Positions 13,348 through 22,523 of a stretch of DNA of 48,344 nt are shown in pieces; positions within the stretch are counted from its first letter, which is position 1; each line of letters begins with the position of its first letter. The DNA lies in the IMG/VR virus record IMGVR_UViG_3300030117_004088, positions 1-48,344 of that record; one strand, 5' to 3'. The DNA comes from a virus. Below the pieces are notes generated by a model that had not been told where the DNA came from, searched no databases, and saw nothing but the letters and a program-made list of their open reading frames with translations. A program made the translations under genes and the position numbers.

Positions 13348-15096
13348 TTATGCACTGGTTACAGTTTCCCACGCATCACCATTAAAGAACTGAATCTTTT
13401 TGGTGGTGCTATTAAAGACTAAAGCACCCAACGCTGTCTGTCCTACTCCCAATGGTGGTGTGGCAATAGCATCAATTAGATTTCTCTCTGCTGTAGTTAC
13501 TGTAGGTAGTAACATAAACCTATTAGTGGTTGTTCCAGCTCCAGCTCTACCTGCATGATAAAAATCAACAGGAGAAGCACCCAAAGTAGTAGTTCCTACA
13601 CCAACTGCACCAATAATCGCAGCAGTTTGTAATGCCTCAATTCCTCCAAATCCTATATCTGTAGTGTTTATTCCAACATCTCCAGTTTCATTTATATAAA
13701 CTGTGCTATCACCACTATTAATACTAATACCACCACCAGCAGGAGCATCTGTCCCTATACCAATACTACCAGTACCAGCTTTTGTTGTTATTTTAGTAAA
13801 AGTAGAAACACCAGATTGTGCATTTACATTTCCAGTTAAACTAGCAGTTAAAGATGGAATACTTATGGTTCCTGTTGCACTAAAACCATCTACAGATAAA
13901 TCACCCTTTACCTCAACATTATTTCCAAAGTATGCTAGTCCAGTTACAGTAGAAGTTCCAACAACATGTAAGTCATTAGCAGGTAAAGTAATTCCTAAAC
14001 CTAATCGACCTGCATGAGTCAGTATCATTAAGTGATCATAATTCTTTCTTCTTATCCAGTTAAAGTCTCCTGTACTAACTCCTGTAGTACCTGCCTCTAA
14101 ATGGAAATTAACATTACCAATACCATAATTGACAATATCTAATGAATTAGCATTACTATATGGGAAACTAGCACTTGTATTTCCAAATACTAATACACCA
14201 TTATTACCATCAATAGCACTAGAATTACCTATTGCGATTGTTGAAATTCCTGAATTTATTATTTGAATATCACCAATAGGATTTGCAGTACCAATACCTA
14301 TTGAATTGAAAGATCCTATACCAACAGTAATATTAGGAGTTCCAGTTAATCCTTGTGCGTTTGTTGCTGTTGTTGCAGTATCAGCATTACCATCTAAAGC
14401 ACCACTAAAAGAACTAGCAGTTACAACACCAGTAAACACTGCGGTTGAACCAGCAATGCCAGTAACACTTATACTTGGAGATCCAGTAAGTCCCTGAGAA
14501 GTTGTCGAGATCCCAGAAGTAGTTGCATATCCAGCAATAGTTGAAGATGCTGAAACAACTGAATAATCTGAGGTTGAAGCATTTCCAGATAAAGCACCAC
14601 TAAAAGTAGTAGCAGTTATAATACCACTAGATTTAATATTACCAGTCTCAGAATTTATTCCGACACCTTTTCTACCTACATCATCAGGATTATCTCCCAC
14701 TTGGAAGGTATTGCGTGGATCCGTAGTGCCCACACCAACATTTCCTGCGTTGTATATACTTGTAAAACCTAACCCAACATCCATATCTTGCCATTGGGAC
14801 GTTGGTAAATTACTTAAGGTAGAACCATCACCACTAAAACTTACAGCAGTTACTATTCCACTTAAGGACGAGATCGTAACTCCAGTTCCTAGTCTCACTT
14901 CAGCAAATGTCGAGACTCCAGTTGTTGTTGAATTACTATAATCAATGTCTCCAGTTATAGTTACTCTTCCACGAACATCAAGAACCTGTGCAGGAACAGT
15001 AGTTCCTATACCTACTCTTTGTCCAGCAACAACTAATACATTGTCGTCAACGTTTACGCCTTCACGAAACTTAAATGTCTTTCTGATATTCGCCAT
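13348..15096 (-). CDS. Tail fibre-like protein, 582 aa
   Basis: A 582-residue fibre protein, extracellular in the virion. The N-terminus MANIRKTFKFREGVNVDD is probably the attachment part. Then come repeats of the VGIGTTVPAQVLDV type (also VGVGTTDP, IGIGTDAP) alternating with Ser/Thr/Gly/Ala-rich beta stretches (ATTFSGALSGNASTSDY, SFSGALDGNADTATT), typical of trimeric fibre stalks. The C-terminus ends LVFNSTTKKIQFFNGDAWET, a pattern common at phage fibre tips. It has its own perfect T4-type late promoter. It is a likely receptor-binding or accessory fibre; the exact T4 counterpart is not clear. Confidence 0.8.
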   Translation of the reverse strand: MANIRKTFKFREGVNVDDNVLVVAGQRVGIGTTVPAQVLDVRGRVTITGDIDYSNSTTTGVSTFAEVRLGTGVTISSLSGIVTAVSFSGDGSTLSNLPTSQWQDMDVGLGFTSIYNAGNVGVGTTDPRNTFQVGDNPDDVGRKGVGINSETGNIKSSGIITATTFSGALSGNASTSDYSVVSASSTIAGYATTSGISTTSQGLTGSPSISVTGIAGSTAVFTGVVTASSFSGALDGNADTATTATNAQGLTGTPNITVGIGSFNSIGIGTANPIGDIQIINSGISTIAIGNSSAIDGNNGVLVFGNTSASFPYSNANSLDIVNYGIGNVNFHLEAGTTGVSTGDFNWIRRKNYDHLMILTHAGRLGLGITLPANDLHVVGTSTVTGLAYFGNNVEVKGDLSVDGFSATGTISIPSLTASLTGNVNAQSGVSTFTKITTKAGTGSIGIGTDAPAGGGISINSGDSTVYINETGDVGINTTDIGFGGIEALQTAAIIGAVGVGTTTLGASPVDFYHAGRAGAGTTTNRFMLLPTVTTAERNLIDAIATPPLGVGQTALGALVFNSTTKKIQFFNGDAWETVTSA

Positions 15097-15115
15097 CTAT
15101 ATGATTATTTTTAGT

Positions 15116-15123
15116 TATTTATA
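15116..15123 (-). promoter_or_regulatory. T4-type late promoter
   Basis: TATAAATA on the minus strand, 20 bases before the fibre ATG at 15096: the exact T4 late -10 box recognised by gp55-programmed polymerase. Confidence 0.75.
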
Positions 15124-15132
15124 GTCGTATAT

Positions 15133-16485
15133 TTATTGGACTCCAGATGCACCAGCATTGCCAACTGTATCTCCAATAACATTATTATTCCAAGCTCCTG
15201 TAGTATTGACAGTTACAACACTAACACTTGCAGCTTTTCTAATTGCTGCACCATCAGCACCAGCAGCACCACCATCACTATTCTTCATATTACCACTACT
15301 TGCATTTGTACCTGCTTGTGCAGTAGCAACAACATCTCCACCATCTCCACCTCTTCCACCTACACCATGTCCACTATCAGTACCATCTCCTCCGACACCA
15401 CCATCAGTTATAGTTCCAGGAGTTCCATCATCTCCATCTTTATCAGACTGCTCTCCATAATCATTATATCCACCTGGTCCAGCATCACCAATGGGGTTTC
15501 CAGCACCGCCACCGCCACCACCACCGATACCATGCCAATGGTGTCGTTGTCCACCCCAACGTCTACCAATACGTACACCACCTGACGCTCTAAGGGTAGT
15601 AGAACCTCCTCCACCTCCACCGCCGCCATAACCAGCACGAACTAATCCACCACTCATAATATTGACATAAGTAAATCCTGGAGTAGTATGTTCAATTCCT
15701 ATACCACTGGTTCCATCTCCACCATCTCCACCAGGATAATCTCCATTACCAGCACCACCTCCACCATTTCCACCAGCACCATATATTTTTCCATTAGCAC
15801 CAACATCAATAGCTAGTATAGTATCACCAGACCAATTACCAGTCTTTAATGCACAAATTTCAGGATTACCTTTTGCAGATACTATTTCTTGATTAACATG
15901 TATTCTAACTTTACATCCTGCTGTGGTTCCTGGTTTACCTCTTAAACCACCAACAACAACAAAATCCTGTCCTATTGTACCACTATCATATTTTAATTTT
16001 GCATCAACTCTAGAATTTCCTTTCTGTTCTATTTTTATTTTATATACCTTATAAGTCCCACCATCAATTACCAAATCACCAACACTATATCTCGTACTAC
16101 CCAAATCTAATGTAGTATCAGTGCTAGTTCCTATATCAGCATTGTTCGCAGTATAAGTATAAACTCCAGTAGCAACAATAAGTTCTATTCTATAGACTGG
16201 AGAAATTGTATAGGAATTAAAAACAAGACTCCAATCTGTACTAAGAGTATCATAATAATTAACAATTATATTCAGTCTTTTACCATAAAAATCACTGAAC
16301 TTAACTTCACCTGAAGTGGGAAATCTTCCAACAGAATACTCCTCATCTAAAGATAAATCAGTTATACCACCTACAGGATCAATATCCCTATATTTCTTCA
16401 TATTACTCATTGAAGTTGGAGTAGGTCCGAATTCTGTTTGAATTTCAGACCATTTAAGTGGTGTTCCTGCAGGTTTTATTGCCAT
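15133..16485 (-). CDS. Glycine-rich tail adhesin-like protein, 450 aa
   Basis: A 450-residue protein with two parts. The N-terminal 75 residues (LKWSEIQTEFGPTP, GRFPTSGEVKFSDFYGK) match a domain often found at the start of phage minor tail proteins. Residues 75-225 look beta-rich. From about 230 on it is Gly-dominated, with runs such as GAGGNGGGGAGNGD and YGGGGGGGGS and a basic aromatic island (RIGRRWGGQRHHWHG). That composition resembles the polyglycine-II sandwich of the gp38 adhesins that sit on the tip of T-even-type long fibres. A host-binding tip is inferred. It lies between two fibre genes and three bases after the big fibre. Confidence 0.7.
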   Translation of the reverse strand: MAIKPAGTPLKWSEIQTEFGPTPTSMSNMKKYRDIDPVGGITDLSLDEEYSVGRFPTSGEVKFSDFYGKRLNIIVNYYDTLSTDWSLVFNSYTISPVYRIELIVATGVYTYTANNADIGTSTDTTLDLGSTRYSVGDLVIDGGTYKVYKIKIEQKGNSRVDAKLKYDSGTIGQDFVVVGGLRGKPGTTAGCKVRIHVNQEIVSAKGNPEICALKTGNWSGDTILAIDVGANGKIYGAGGNGGGGAGNGDYPGGDGGDGTSGIGIEHTTPGFTYVNIMSGGLVRAGYGGGGGGGGSTTLRASGGVRIGRRWGGQRHHWHGIGGGGGGGAGNPIGDAGPGGYNDYGEQSDKDGDDGTPGTITDGGVGGDGTDSGHGVGGRGGDGGDVVATAQAGTNASSGNMKNSDGGAAGADGAAIRKAASVSVVTVNTTGAWNNNVIGDTVGNAGASGVQ

Positions 16486-16488
16486 TGA

Positions 16489-19400
16489 TTACTTACCTCT
16501 TTTTAGTTCATCAACTTCATTCTTAAGTTCTTTGATTGCCTCAATTAAAAGTGGAACCAATTTTTCATATCTAACTGCCTTAGTACCATCATCTCTAGTA
16601 GTGGTTACACCAGGAAGATCGAGTTTCTCAACCTCTTGTGCGATTACACCAGTGTCTCCCTGTCCTTCTTTACCAGATTTTTCATTCCAATTAAAGGTAT
16701 TACCACTAATTGAAATAACCTTATCAAGAGCATTTGGAATAGGTGTAATATTATCCTTTAATGTCTTATCAGAAGCTGAGAAAGCAGTGATGTCATCAGT
16801 TACGAACAATTCCCCTGTTATTTTAACACCATCGCTCTGAGTTGCTAATCTCTCAGCACCATTAAAGTGTAATGTTGCCCAATTAGCTTCAGGAGTACCA
16901 GCTAAAGAATGTGCTTTAATAGTATCATATCCCTCATCATCTACTTTGAGACTAATAGTTTTACCATATGGAACACTTATTTCTAAAGAATTTGTAGTTT
17001 CTTCAATATGTGAAATAACAGTAGAACTATTATGATATATTGATAAATCACCAGTTCCAGTAGTACCAAAGTTTGCTTTGGCATTATCCTTAAAGATTAA
17101 TGAATTTTCTGACTTATCCCATAGTGCATTATAGGCAGCACCAGTAAAGTTCACATCTCCATCATGAGTTGCACCATCATCTGTTGAAATTCCAGTAATA
17201 TCAATACCATCAGAGTTAACAGTTAATTTAGTGTTACCACCTGTTTGTAGTTCGAGATTACCATCACCAACATCATTAATAACACTCTTAACACTGTCAG
17301 CATCATGAAATATTCTTAAATCCGCACCAGAAGCACTGTTACCACCAAATGCAACAGCTATGCCATCTTTTAGGTGAATATCACCATTAAACGTAGCATT
17401 ACTAAATTCAGCATCATCAATCTCTAATTTACCACCTTCCTCAACTTTTAGTCCACCAACAGAGAATCCTTTGTTTAACTTAACATCACCATTAAAGGTA
17501 ACTGGACCGTCAAACTGAGATAGAATCCTATTAGATTTACCACCTTCTACAATAATTCTTTCCTTAGCAATTACCTCATCAAAGATAACACTTAAACGTG
17601 AAGGATCTTCACCTGTTACAGTTGGTATTGGAGCATCAAATGTTCTCTCTTGTCCAGTTGTAGAACTAACTCTCTTATTACCAATGAAGAAGTCACCTCT
17701 GTTGTTCATACCAGTGTAGACAACAGCACCACAAGATCTTTCTTGTGACTGAACTAAGAACTCTTCTCTTTCATTTAGTGTCTTAACTTGAACCTGAGGT
17801 AAACCAGTTGAATAGTTACCTGGACCATATCCAACATATTCAAATGTATGTCCAGATGCACGTAAAATAGATGGTCTACGGAACTCAACAGGAATTGGTT
17901 TAATCTTTCTAATTAATGAACCACTATCATGACTACTCTTAACTGAACCAAATACACCTCTAATGACACTTAATTCATTATTACCAGCTCCTGATAAAAC
18001 TGATGAAGAAACTCTCATAATCTCATCATCAATTTGAATATAACTTCCTAATGGGAACCTATTCATCTCAGAATTACTTAAATCAACTGTTAATTTTGAA
18101 CCAGTTGTAACTGTTGATTGAAGTGTCAAATAATCATTATCAAATATTGAGAATCCTCTTGAACCTAAATTCTCATCTTCTCTATCAGAAATTGCATTAT
18201 TAGCAGACATTCCATGTTTAAGAATATATCCACTATTAACATTACCAACAGTAGTTGTATTCTTAAAGGTAAATTCATTAGTTGAAGCTACGCTAACAAC
18301 AGTGTAATCACCTTTATTGTTATTACTACTATCTAATACTCTAAAATTATTTCCAGCAACTAATCCATGTCCATGACTTGCTAAAGATGTATTAACTGTT
18401 GTAATACCAGCAACAGAATTATACTCTGTGCTAACTATGGATACGGAAGGAGATATTCCTAAAAGATATTGTCCAGCATAAGGAAGAGCATCTCCACTAG
18501 TTTTCGCAACTGATACCACAGTATCATTAGGAACTGACGAGATCCTATAATAACCATCAGTTTTAGTTCCTATACCAGTAGTTTGAACTACATCTCCAAC
18601 ACTATTAACAATACCTCCAGATGCTATAGTATATGCAGCATTAGTACCAGTTAAAGTTGCACCACCAGGAGTTAATGTTGTTGTTTTATCAAACTTTAAA
18701 TCACCTGCAGAATATCCACCACCACTATTGGTAACTTCAACGCTACTAACACTATTGGATGCTACAACTACTTTTGCAGTTGCTCCTCTCCAAGTTCCAA
18801 CAGTTGGATCTGCATTACCAATGAGTAATTTTACATTCTGATATGTTCCATCTGTATAACCTGTATTAGTTCCACTAATAGTTCCTGTAGATATACCAGA
18901 GAAAGTATGTTTTTTATCTAAACTAATATCAGCAGAAGTTCCATTATCAACTACAGAAGTAATTACATCTCCAGCACCAAAATCCTTAATAAACTTATCA
19001 GCAGTCTCTCTTGTCAAACTACTCTTCTGATAGTTTGTAGTAACATCACCTATAGGATTCCTAGTTGCTTGTGATACTGTTGCTGGTGGATTATCATTTG
19101 TATTATCTCTATCAAGTTGTGGATAAAGATCTACTACATTTTGACTATATTTAAGATTAGTATATTCAGTAGGTACTTGGTTACCAGCATTTAATGCAAA
19201 TACATGGTAAATACCATCTTGCTGTCCTTCAATATATGGACTTATAGTTTCATTTCTGTAAATATAGAAATTAGTTAATAAATCACTTCTTTCAAATCTT
19301 GGAAGAGATGTATTTCTAACTCTTACATCATTTGTAAATGTACCAACATTATGAATAGTTCCAGTAGTATCTGTTGTTGAATACTTAAATGTATTACTCG

Positions 19401-22215
19401 TAATATCTGTTACAGCAAATGTTCCATTATAACCAGAGTTACCAACACCTGCAGTATTAGTAGTACTGGTTACATTCTTAACAATAACTACATCATTACT
19501 GTTTAAATTATGGGGTTGTTCTGTTGTTACTGTAACTACATTTGTACCAGATACAGTAGTAAATCCAATATAACTTGGATTCCTATTGAAAGCAAAATTA
19601 GAATTATCTATAGAAGTTATTGTAAAATCAGTATCTGCTAAAGCACCTGTGCTACTAGATGATTGAATAATAAAACTCTCTTCTGGGTTCTTTCCATTTA
19701 CAACTTCTTTAGGAACTACAACTCTTAATTTATAAATCTTATCATCTAAGGATCTATTATCCTCTATTCTCTTAATATAAGTTGCCTGACTTGTACCTTC
19801 ATCAACAAGTGGGTTAGTTCCAGCCTTAATGTTTGTATATGCACTATTACCTGCATCTACATGAATATACCATTGTCCATTAGTAGTATCATACTGAATA
19901 GGTGAACCAGCTTTACCAGCTTCTTTATCATGAACTCTACTTTCTACATGAAGTTTTGTTCCACCATAAACTGTTATTGGATCTCCGTTTTCAGCATCAG
20001 TAAATGAAGATGCTAATTGAATTTGAGTTGTGCTTAATACTACACCATCAGTTCTTGAAGTATTAACTGTGTTTGTAATAGCATAATAAAGTTCACCTGC
20101 AGTTATATTTTCAGGAAGATCTGCATCATCACTAAAAATTCTTATATTTTCACCATTTTGTAGTCCATGAGAACCAATAGTAAATTTACTATCTGTAGGT
20201 CCAGAAGTTACTTCATAAGTCTTTAATGAAACATCAGTTCCAACAGATACACCACCAACGTCACCGTTAGTCATCTGAATTATTGCTGTCTCAATTACTT
20301 CACCACCATCTGCTGGTTCCTTCCAAGGTTTACCAACAGGAACATATAACACATCACTAACTTGTTTAGCTCCAACACGATAACCTGCAACTAGAGATGG
20401 TGGAGCATCATTTTGATTCGTAAATCCATCCAAATAAAGATGACTAGAAATACCAACAGCAGAAGTTTTTGTACCATCAATCTTAAACCAATCAATATCA
20501 CTTTCGGTTGGTGTGATTGATTTTGGAGTAATTACAGAGGTAATATATGCAGTATTGTCCTTATCAAATGCTGTTTTCTTAAATCCATCAGAAGTTAATG
20601 ATAACTGTCCAAAGTTAGAGTTAGAGTTTGTTATAGAAGCATCTCCACCAGATTCTGCACTGAAATGTCTATTATATCCAATAGCAAATACAGAAACTAT
20701 CTGAAGGATAGCATCATTAGTAATCTTAACATGAGCAGTATCCCACCCATTTCTATAAATTGCATCAGAGTCTAAATGATAAACTTTATCAGGATCTAAT
20801 GAAGAAGAACCAGATGCTAATTCATTACCAGTTGCTAAAAGACTAGTTGATATGCCATCATAATTTCTATTTTCTTTATTGTATTTTACAAATGCTCTAT
20901 CATCTTTCTGCAATGAAATACCAGTAAACTGGGCAACAACCATTGAACGGAAACCAGTTGCTTTGCTACCATCAGCGTTCATTCCATTCATACCATAAAC
21001 TGAACGTAATGAACAGTTAAAGATATAAGGAGATGCACCTTCTACAGTATCAGTCTCAACAGTTACAGTTGCATTAGCAACACTAAGTCCTGTACCTGAA
21101 GTACTAGCAGGTAATCCTGTTAAAGATCCTGTTATTAAATATGTAAATTTAGTATCACTCTCTACACTTGCAACTAAAGAAGAAGCATTATATACCAATT
21201 CATCATTAGTACCTAATGTAACACCTTTAACCTTAATTGGTGTTCCTTGATTTAATCCATGCTTCTTAGAAGTTGTAACTGTAACAAGTCTGGAAGGAGT
21301 AGAACCATCACCAGATATAATATCTGATATAGAAATAGGATCAGTGGCAAATGCACCAACTATTTCATACTCAGGTCTTCTCTTAGCAAAACCATCAGGA
21401 TTAAGTGGATACTTATCAGAGTCTGGAACAGTTTTTGTATCTGCAGAAGCATTAAAAGCATTAGATAACTTCGAATAATACATGTCGAGATCTGTAATCT
21501 CATATCCACCAGGAATATTAACACCATCTGCATACTCAAAACATGTAAGTTTATGGTGAGAGAATGTAGGAGTAGCTACATCATTTGCATTTGTAAAACT
21601 CTTATTATTTGTATATACTGTTGTACTTGTATCACCATCAAAGAAAGAAAACTGCCAAAAATAGCAAGCACCAGTAACTCTAAAGATTGCTGAAGACGAT
21701 ACACTACTGTCTAATGGATTAGGAACATATTTAGGTCTAACTTTAGTCTTTCTTAAATCTAAACCAACAATAGAAGTTCCTCTAGGAATTACAACTCCAC
21801 CATTAATACTATTGAACTTATATAAAATATTATTTTCTTGCTCTATGTCAAAATTAGAAGTTAAACTTAAAGAGAAAGTATCTTGTGCGTTTGTTTCTCC
21901 ACCACCTGGTGCAACTGCAATTGCAGCAGTAGGATTTCCAGCATCAGGTTTAATTGCAAATCCTGGACGGTTATCAATCACATGTTCGCCAGGATAAACA
22001 AGGACAGTTGTTCTTTCTATATAATCGTTATTATTACCAGTTACATAAGAGAATCTTGCTGCCTCAATGAGTGCCCTCTGAATCGTCTTGAATGGTTGTG
22101 CTAACGAATTACCGTCATTGTTTATACTATCGGATGAATCAAGATCATTCGGATTAACATAAAGTATCCTTCCTTCAATGTTCTTGATAAAATTCTCTAA
22201 TCTATTAAGAGGCAT
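16489..22215 (-). CDS. Giant beta-helix tail fibre with S74 self-cleaving chaperone, 1908 aa
   Basis: A 1908-residue fibre. The N-terminus (MPLNRLENFIKNIEG, then ILYVNPNDLD and PFKTIQRALIEAARFSYV, YPGEH) is the pectate-lyase-like right-handed beta-helix start common in cyanophage fibres. The middle is a long series of Thr/Ser/Asn-rich beta modules. The C-terminal 95 residues begin SDKTLKDNI (Ser1815, with Lys/Asp nearby) and end in a helix (LIEAIKELKNEVDELK): a peptidase S74 intramolecular chaperone, which trimerises the fibre and then cuts itself off before the Ser. Module GTGDLSIYHNSS also appears in the 1044-residue fibre. A late motif CTAAATAG lies upstream. Confidence 0.88.
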   Translation of the reverse strand: MPLNRLENFIKNIEGRILYVNPNDLDSSDSINNDGNSLAQPFKTIQRALIEAARFSYVTGNNNDYIERTTVLVYPGEHVIDNRPGFAIKPDAGNPTAAIAVAPGGGETNAQDTFSLSLTSNFDIEQENNILYKFNSINGGVVIPRGTSIVGLDLRKTKVRPKYVPNPLDSSVSSSAIFRVTGACYFWQFSFFDGDTSTTVYTNNKSFTNANDVATPTFSHHKLTCFEYADGVNIPGGYEITDLDMYYSKLSNAFNASADTKTVPDSDKYPLNPDGFAKRRPEYEIVGAFATDPISISDIISGDGSTPSRLVTVTTSKKHGLNQGTPIKVKGVTLGTNDELVYNASSLVASVESDTKFTYLITGSLTGLPASTSGTGLSVANATVTVETDTVEGASPYIFNCSLRSVYGMNGMNADGSKATGFRSMVVAQFTGISLQKDDRAFVKYNKENRNYDGISTSLLATGNELASGSSSLDPDKVYHLDSDAIYRNGWDTAHVKITNDAILQIVSVFAIGYNRHFSAESGGDASITNSNSNFGQLSLTSDGFKKTAFDKDNTAYITSVITPKSITPTESDIDWFKIDGTKTSAVGISSHLYLDGFTNQNDAPPSLVAGYRVGAKQVSDVLYVPVGKPWKEPADGGEVIETAIIQMTNGDVGGVSVGTDVSLKTYEVTSGPTDSKFTIGSHGLQNGENIRIFSDDADLPENITAGELYYAITNTVNTSRTDGVVLSTTQIQLASSFTDAENGDPITVYGGTKLHVESRVHDKEAGKAGSPIQYDTTNGQWYIHVDAGNSAYTNIKAGTNPLVDEGTSQATYIKRIEDNRSLDDKIYKLRVVVPKEVVNGKNPEESFIIQSSSSTGALADTDFTITSIDNSNFAFNRNPSYIGFTTVSGTNVVTVTTEQPHNLNSNDVVIVKNVTSTTNTAGVGNSGYNGTFAVTDITSNTFKYSTTDTTGTIHNVGTFTNDVRVRNTSLPRFERSDLLTNFYIYRNETISPYIEGQQDGIYHVFALNAGNQVPTEYTNLKYSQNVVDLYPQLDRDNTNDNPPATVSQATRNPIGDVTTNYQKSSLTRETADKFIKDFGAGDVITSVVDNGTSADISLDKKHTFSGISTGTISGTNTGYTDGTYQNVKLLIGNADPTVGTWRGATAKVVVASNSVSSVEVTNSGGGYSAGDLKFDKTTTLTPGGATLTGTNAAYTIASGGIVNSVGDVVQTTGIGTKTDGYYRISSVPNDTVVSVAKTSGDALPYAGQYLLGISPSVSIVSTEYNSVAGITTVNTSLASHGHGLVAGNNFRVLDSSNNNKGDYTVVSVASTNEFTFKNTTTVGNVNSGYILKHGMSANNAISDREDENLGSRGFSIFDNDYLTLQSTVTTGSKLTVDLSNSEMNRFPLGSYIQIDDEIMRVSSSVLSGAGNNELSVIRGVFGSVKSSHDSGSLIRKIKPIPVEFRRPSILRASGHTFEYVGYGPGNYSTGLPQVQVKTLNEREEFLVQSQERSCGAVVYTGMNNRGDFFIGNKRVSSTTGQERTFDAPIPTVTGEDPSRLSVIFDEVIAKERIIVEGGKSNRILSQFDGPVTFNGDVKLNKGFSVGGLKVEEGGKLEIDDAEFSNATFNGDIHLKDGIAVAFGGNSASGADLRIFHDADSVKSVINDVGDGNLELQTGGNTKLTVNSDGIDITGISTDDGATHDGDVNFTGAAYNALWDKSENSLIFKDNAKANFGTTGTGDLSIYHNSSTVISHIEETTNSLEISVPYGKTISLKVDDEGYDTIKAHSLAGTPEANWATLHFNGAERLATQSDGVKITGELFVTDDITAFSASDKTLKDNITPIPNALDKVISISGNTFNWNEKSGKEGQGDTGVIAQEVEKLDLPGVTTTRDDGTKAVRYEKLVPLLIEAIKELKNEVDELKRGK

Positions 22216-22247
22216 CTTCTTATATTGACCAAAATATTTCTATGTTT

Positions 22248-22255
22248 CTATTTAG
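22248..22255 (-). promoter_or_regulatory. Late promoter motif
   Basis: CTAAATAG on the minus strand, 32 bases before the giant fibre start; the CTAAATA form recurs before gp54-like, gp4 and gp48. Confidence 0.5.
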
Positions 22256-22277
22256 TCACCAAAAAAGTAAGTTATTT

Positions 22278-22472
22278 TTATACTTCTCTTAAAGAAAGAT
22301 CTTCATACTTAATTTGTGACTCATCTAACTTATCAGTACATACTTTTAATACTCTCATAAACTGATCAGGATCTTCACAAGTTACTACTTTTTGTTGTCC
22401 TCCATCACTCAATAATAGAAACCTACGAGAACATAAATCAACTACAATTCCCAATACTGTATCATCGTCCAT
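22278..22472 (-). CDS. Small conserved cyanophage protein, 64 aa
   Basis: A 64-residue protein (MDDDTVLGIVVDL start). Beta strands (GIVVDLCSRRFLLLSD, KVVTCED) are followed by a helix (PDQFMRVLKVCTDKL) and an acidic end. I associate this pattern with a short cyanophage family found among late genes. It sits alone between two fibre genes; function unknown. Confidence 0.7.
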   Translation of the reverse strand: MDDDTVLGIVVDLCSRRFLLLSDGGQQKVVTCEDPDQFMRVLKVCTDKLDESQIKYEDLSLREV

Positions 22473-22523
22473 TGAATTGTACTTACACTATTTTTTTCAT
22501 TATATCATATGATATCTGATATG

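Noticed and set aside
15136-15585. Ser/Thr/Ile-rich plus-strand frame opposite the Gly-rich adhesin
   Set aside because: It is a shadow of glycine codons on the other strand; the N-terminal and strand context support the minus gene.
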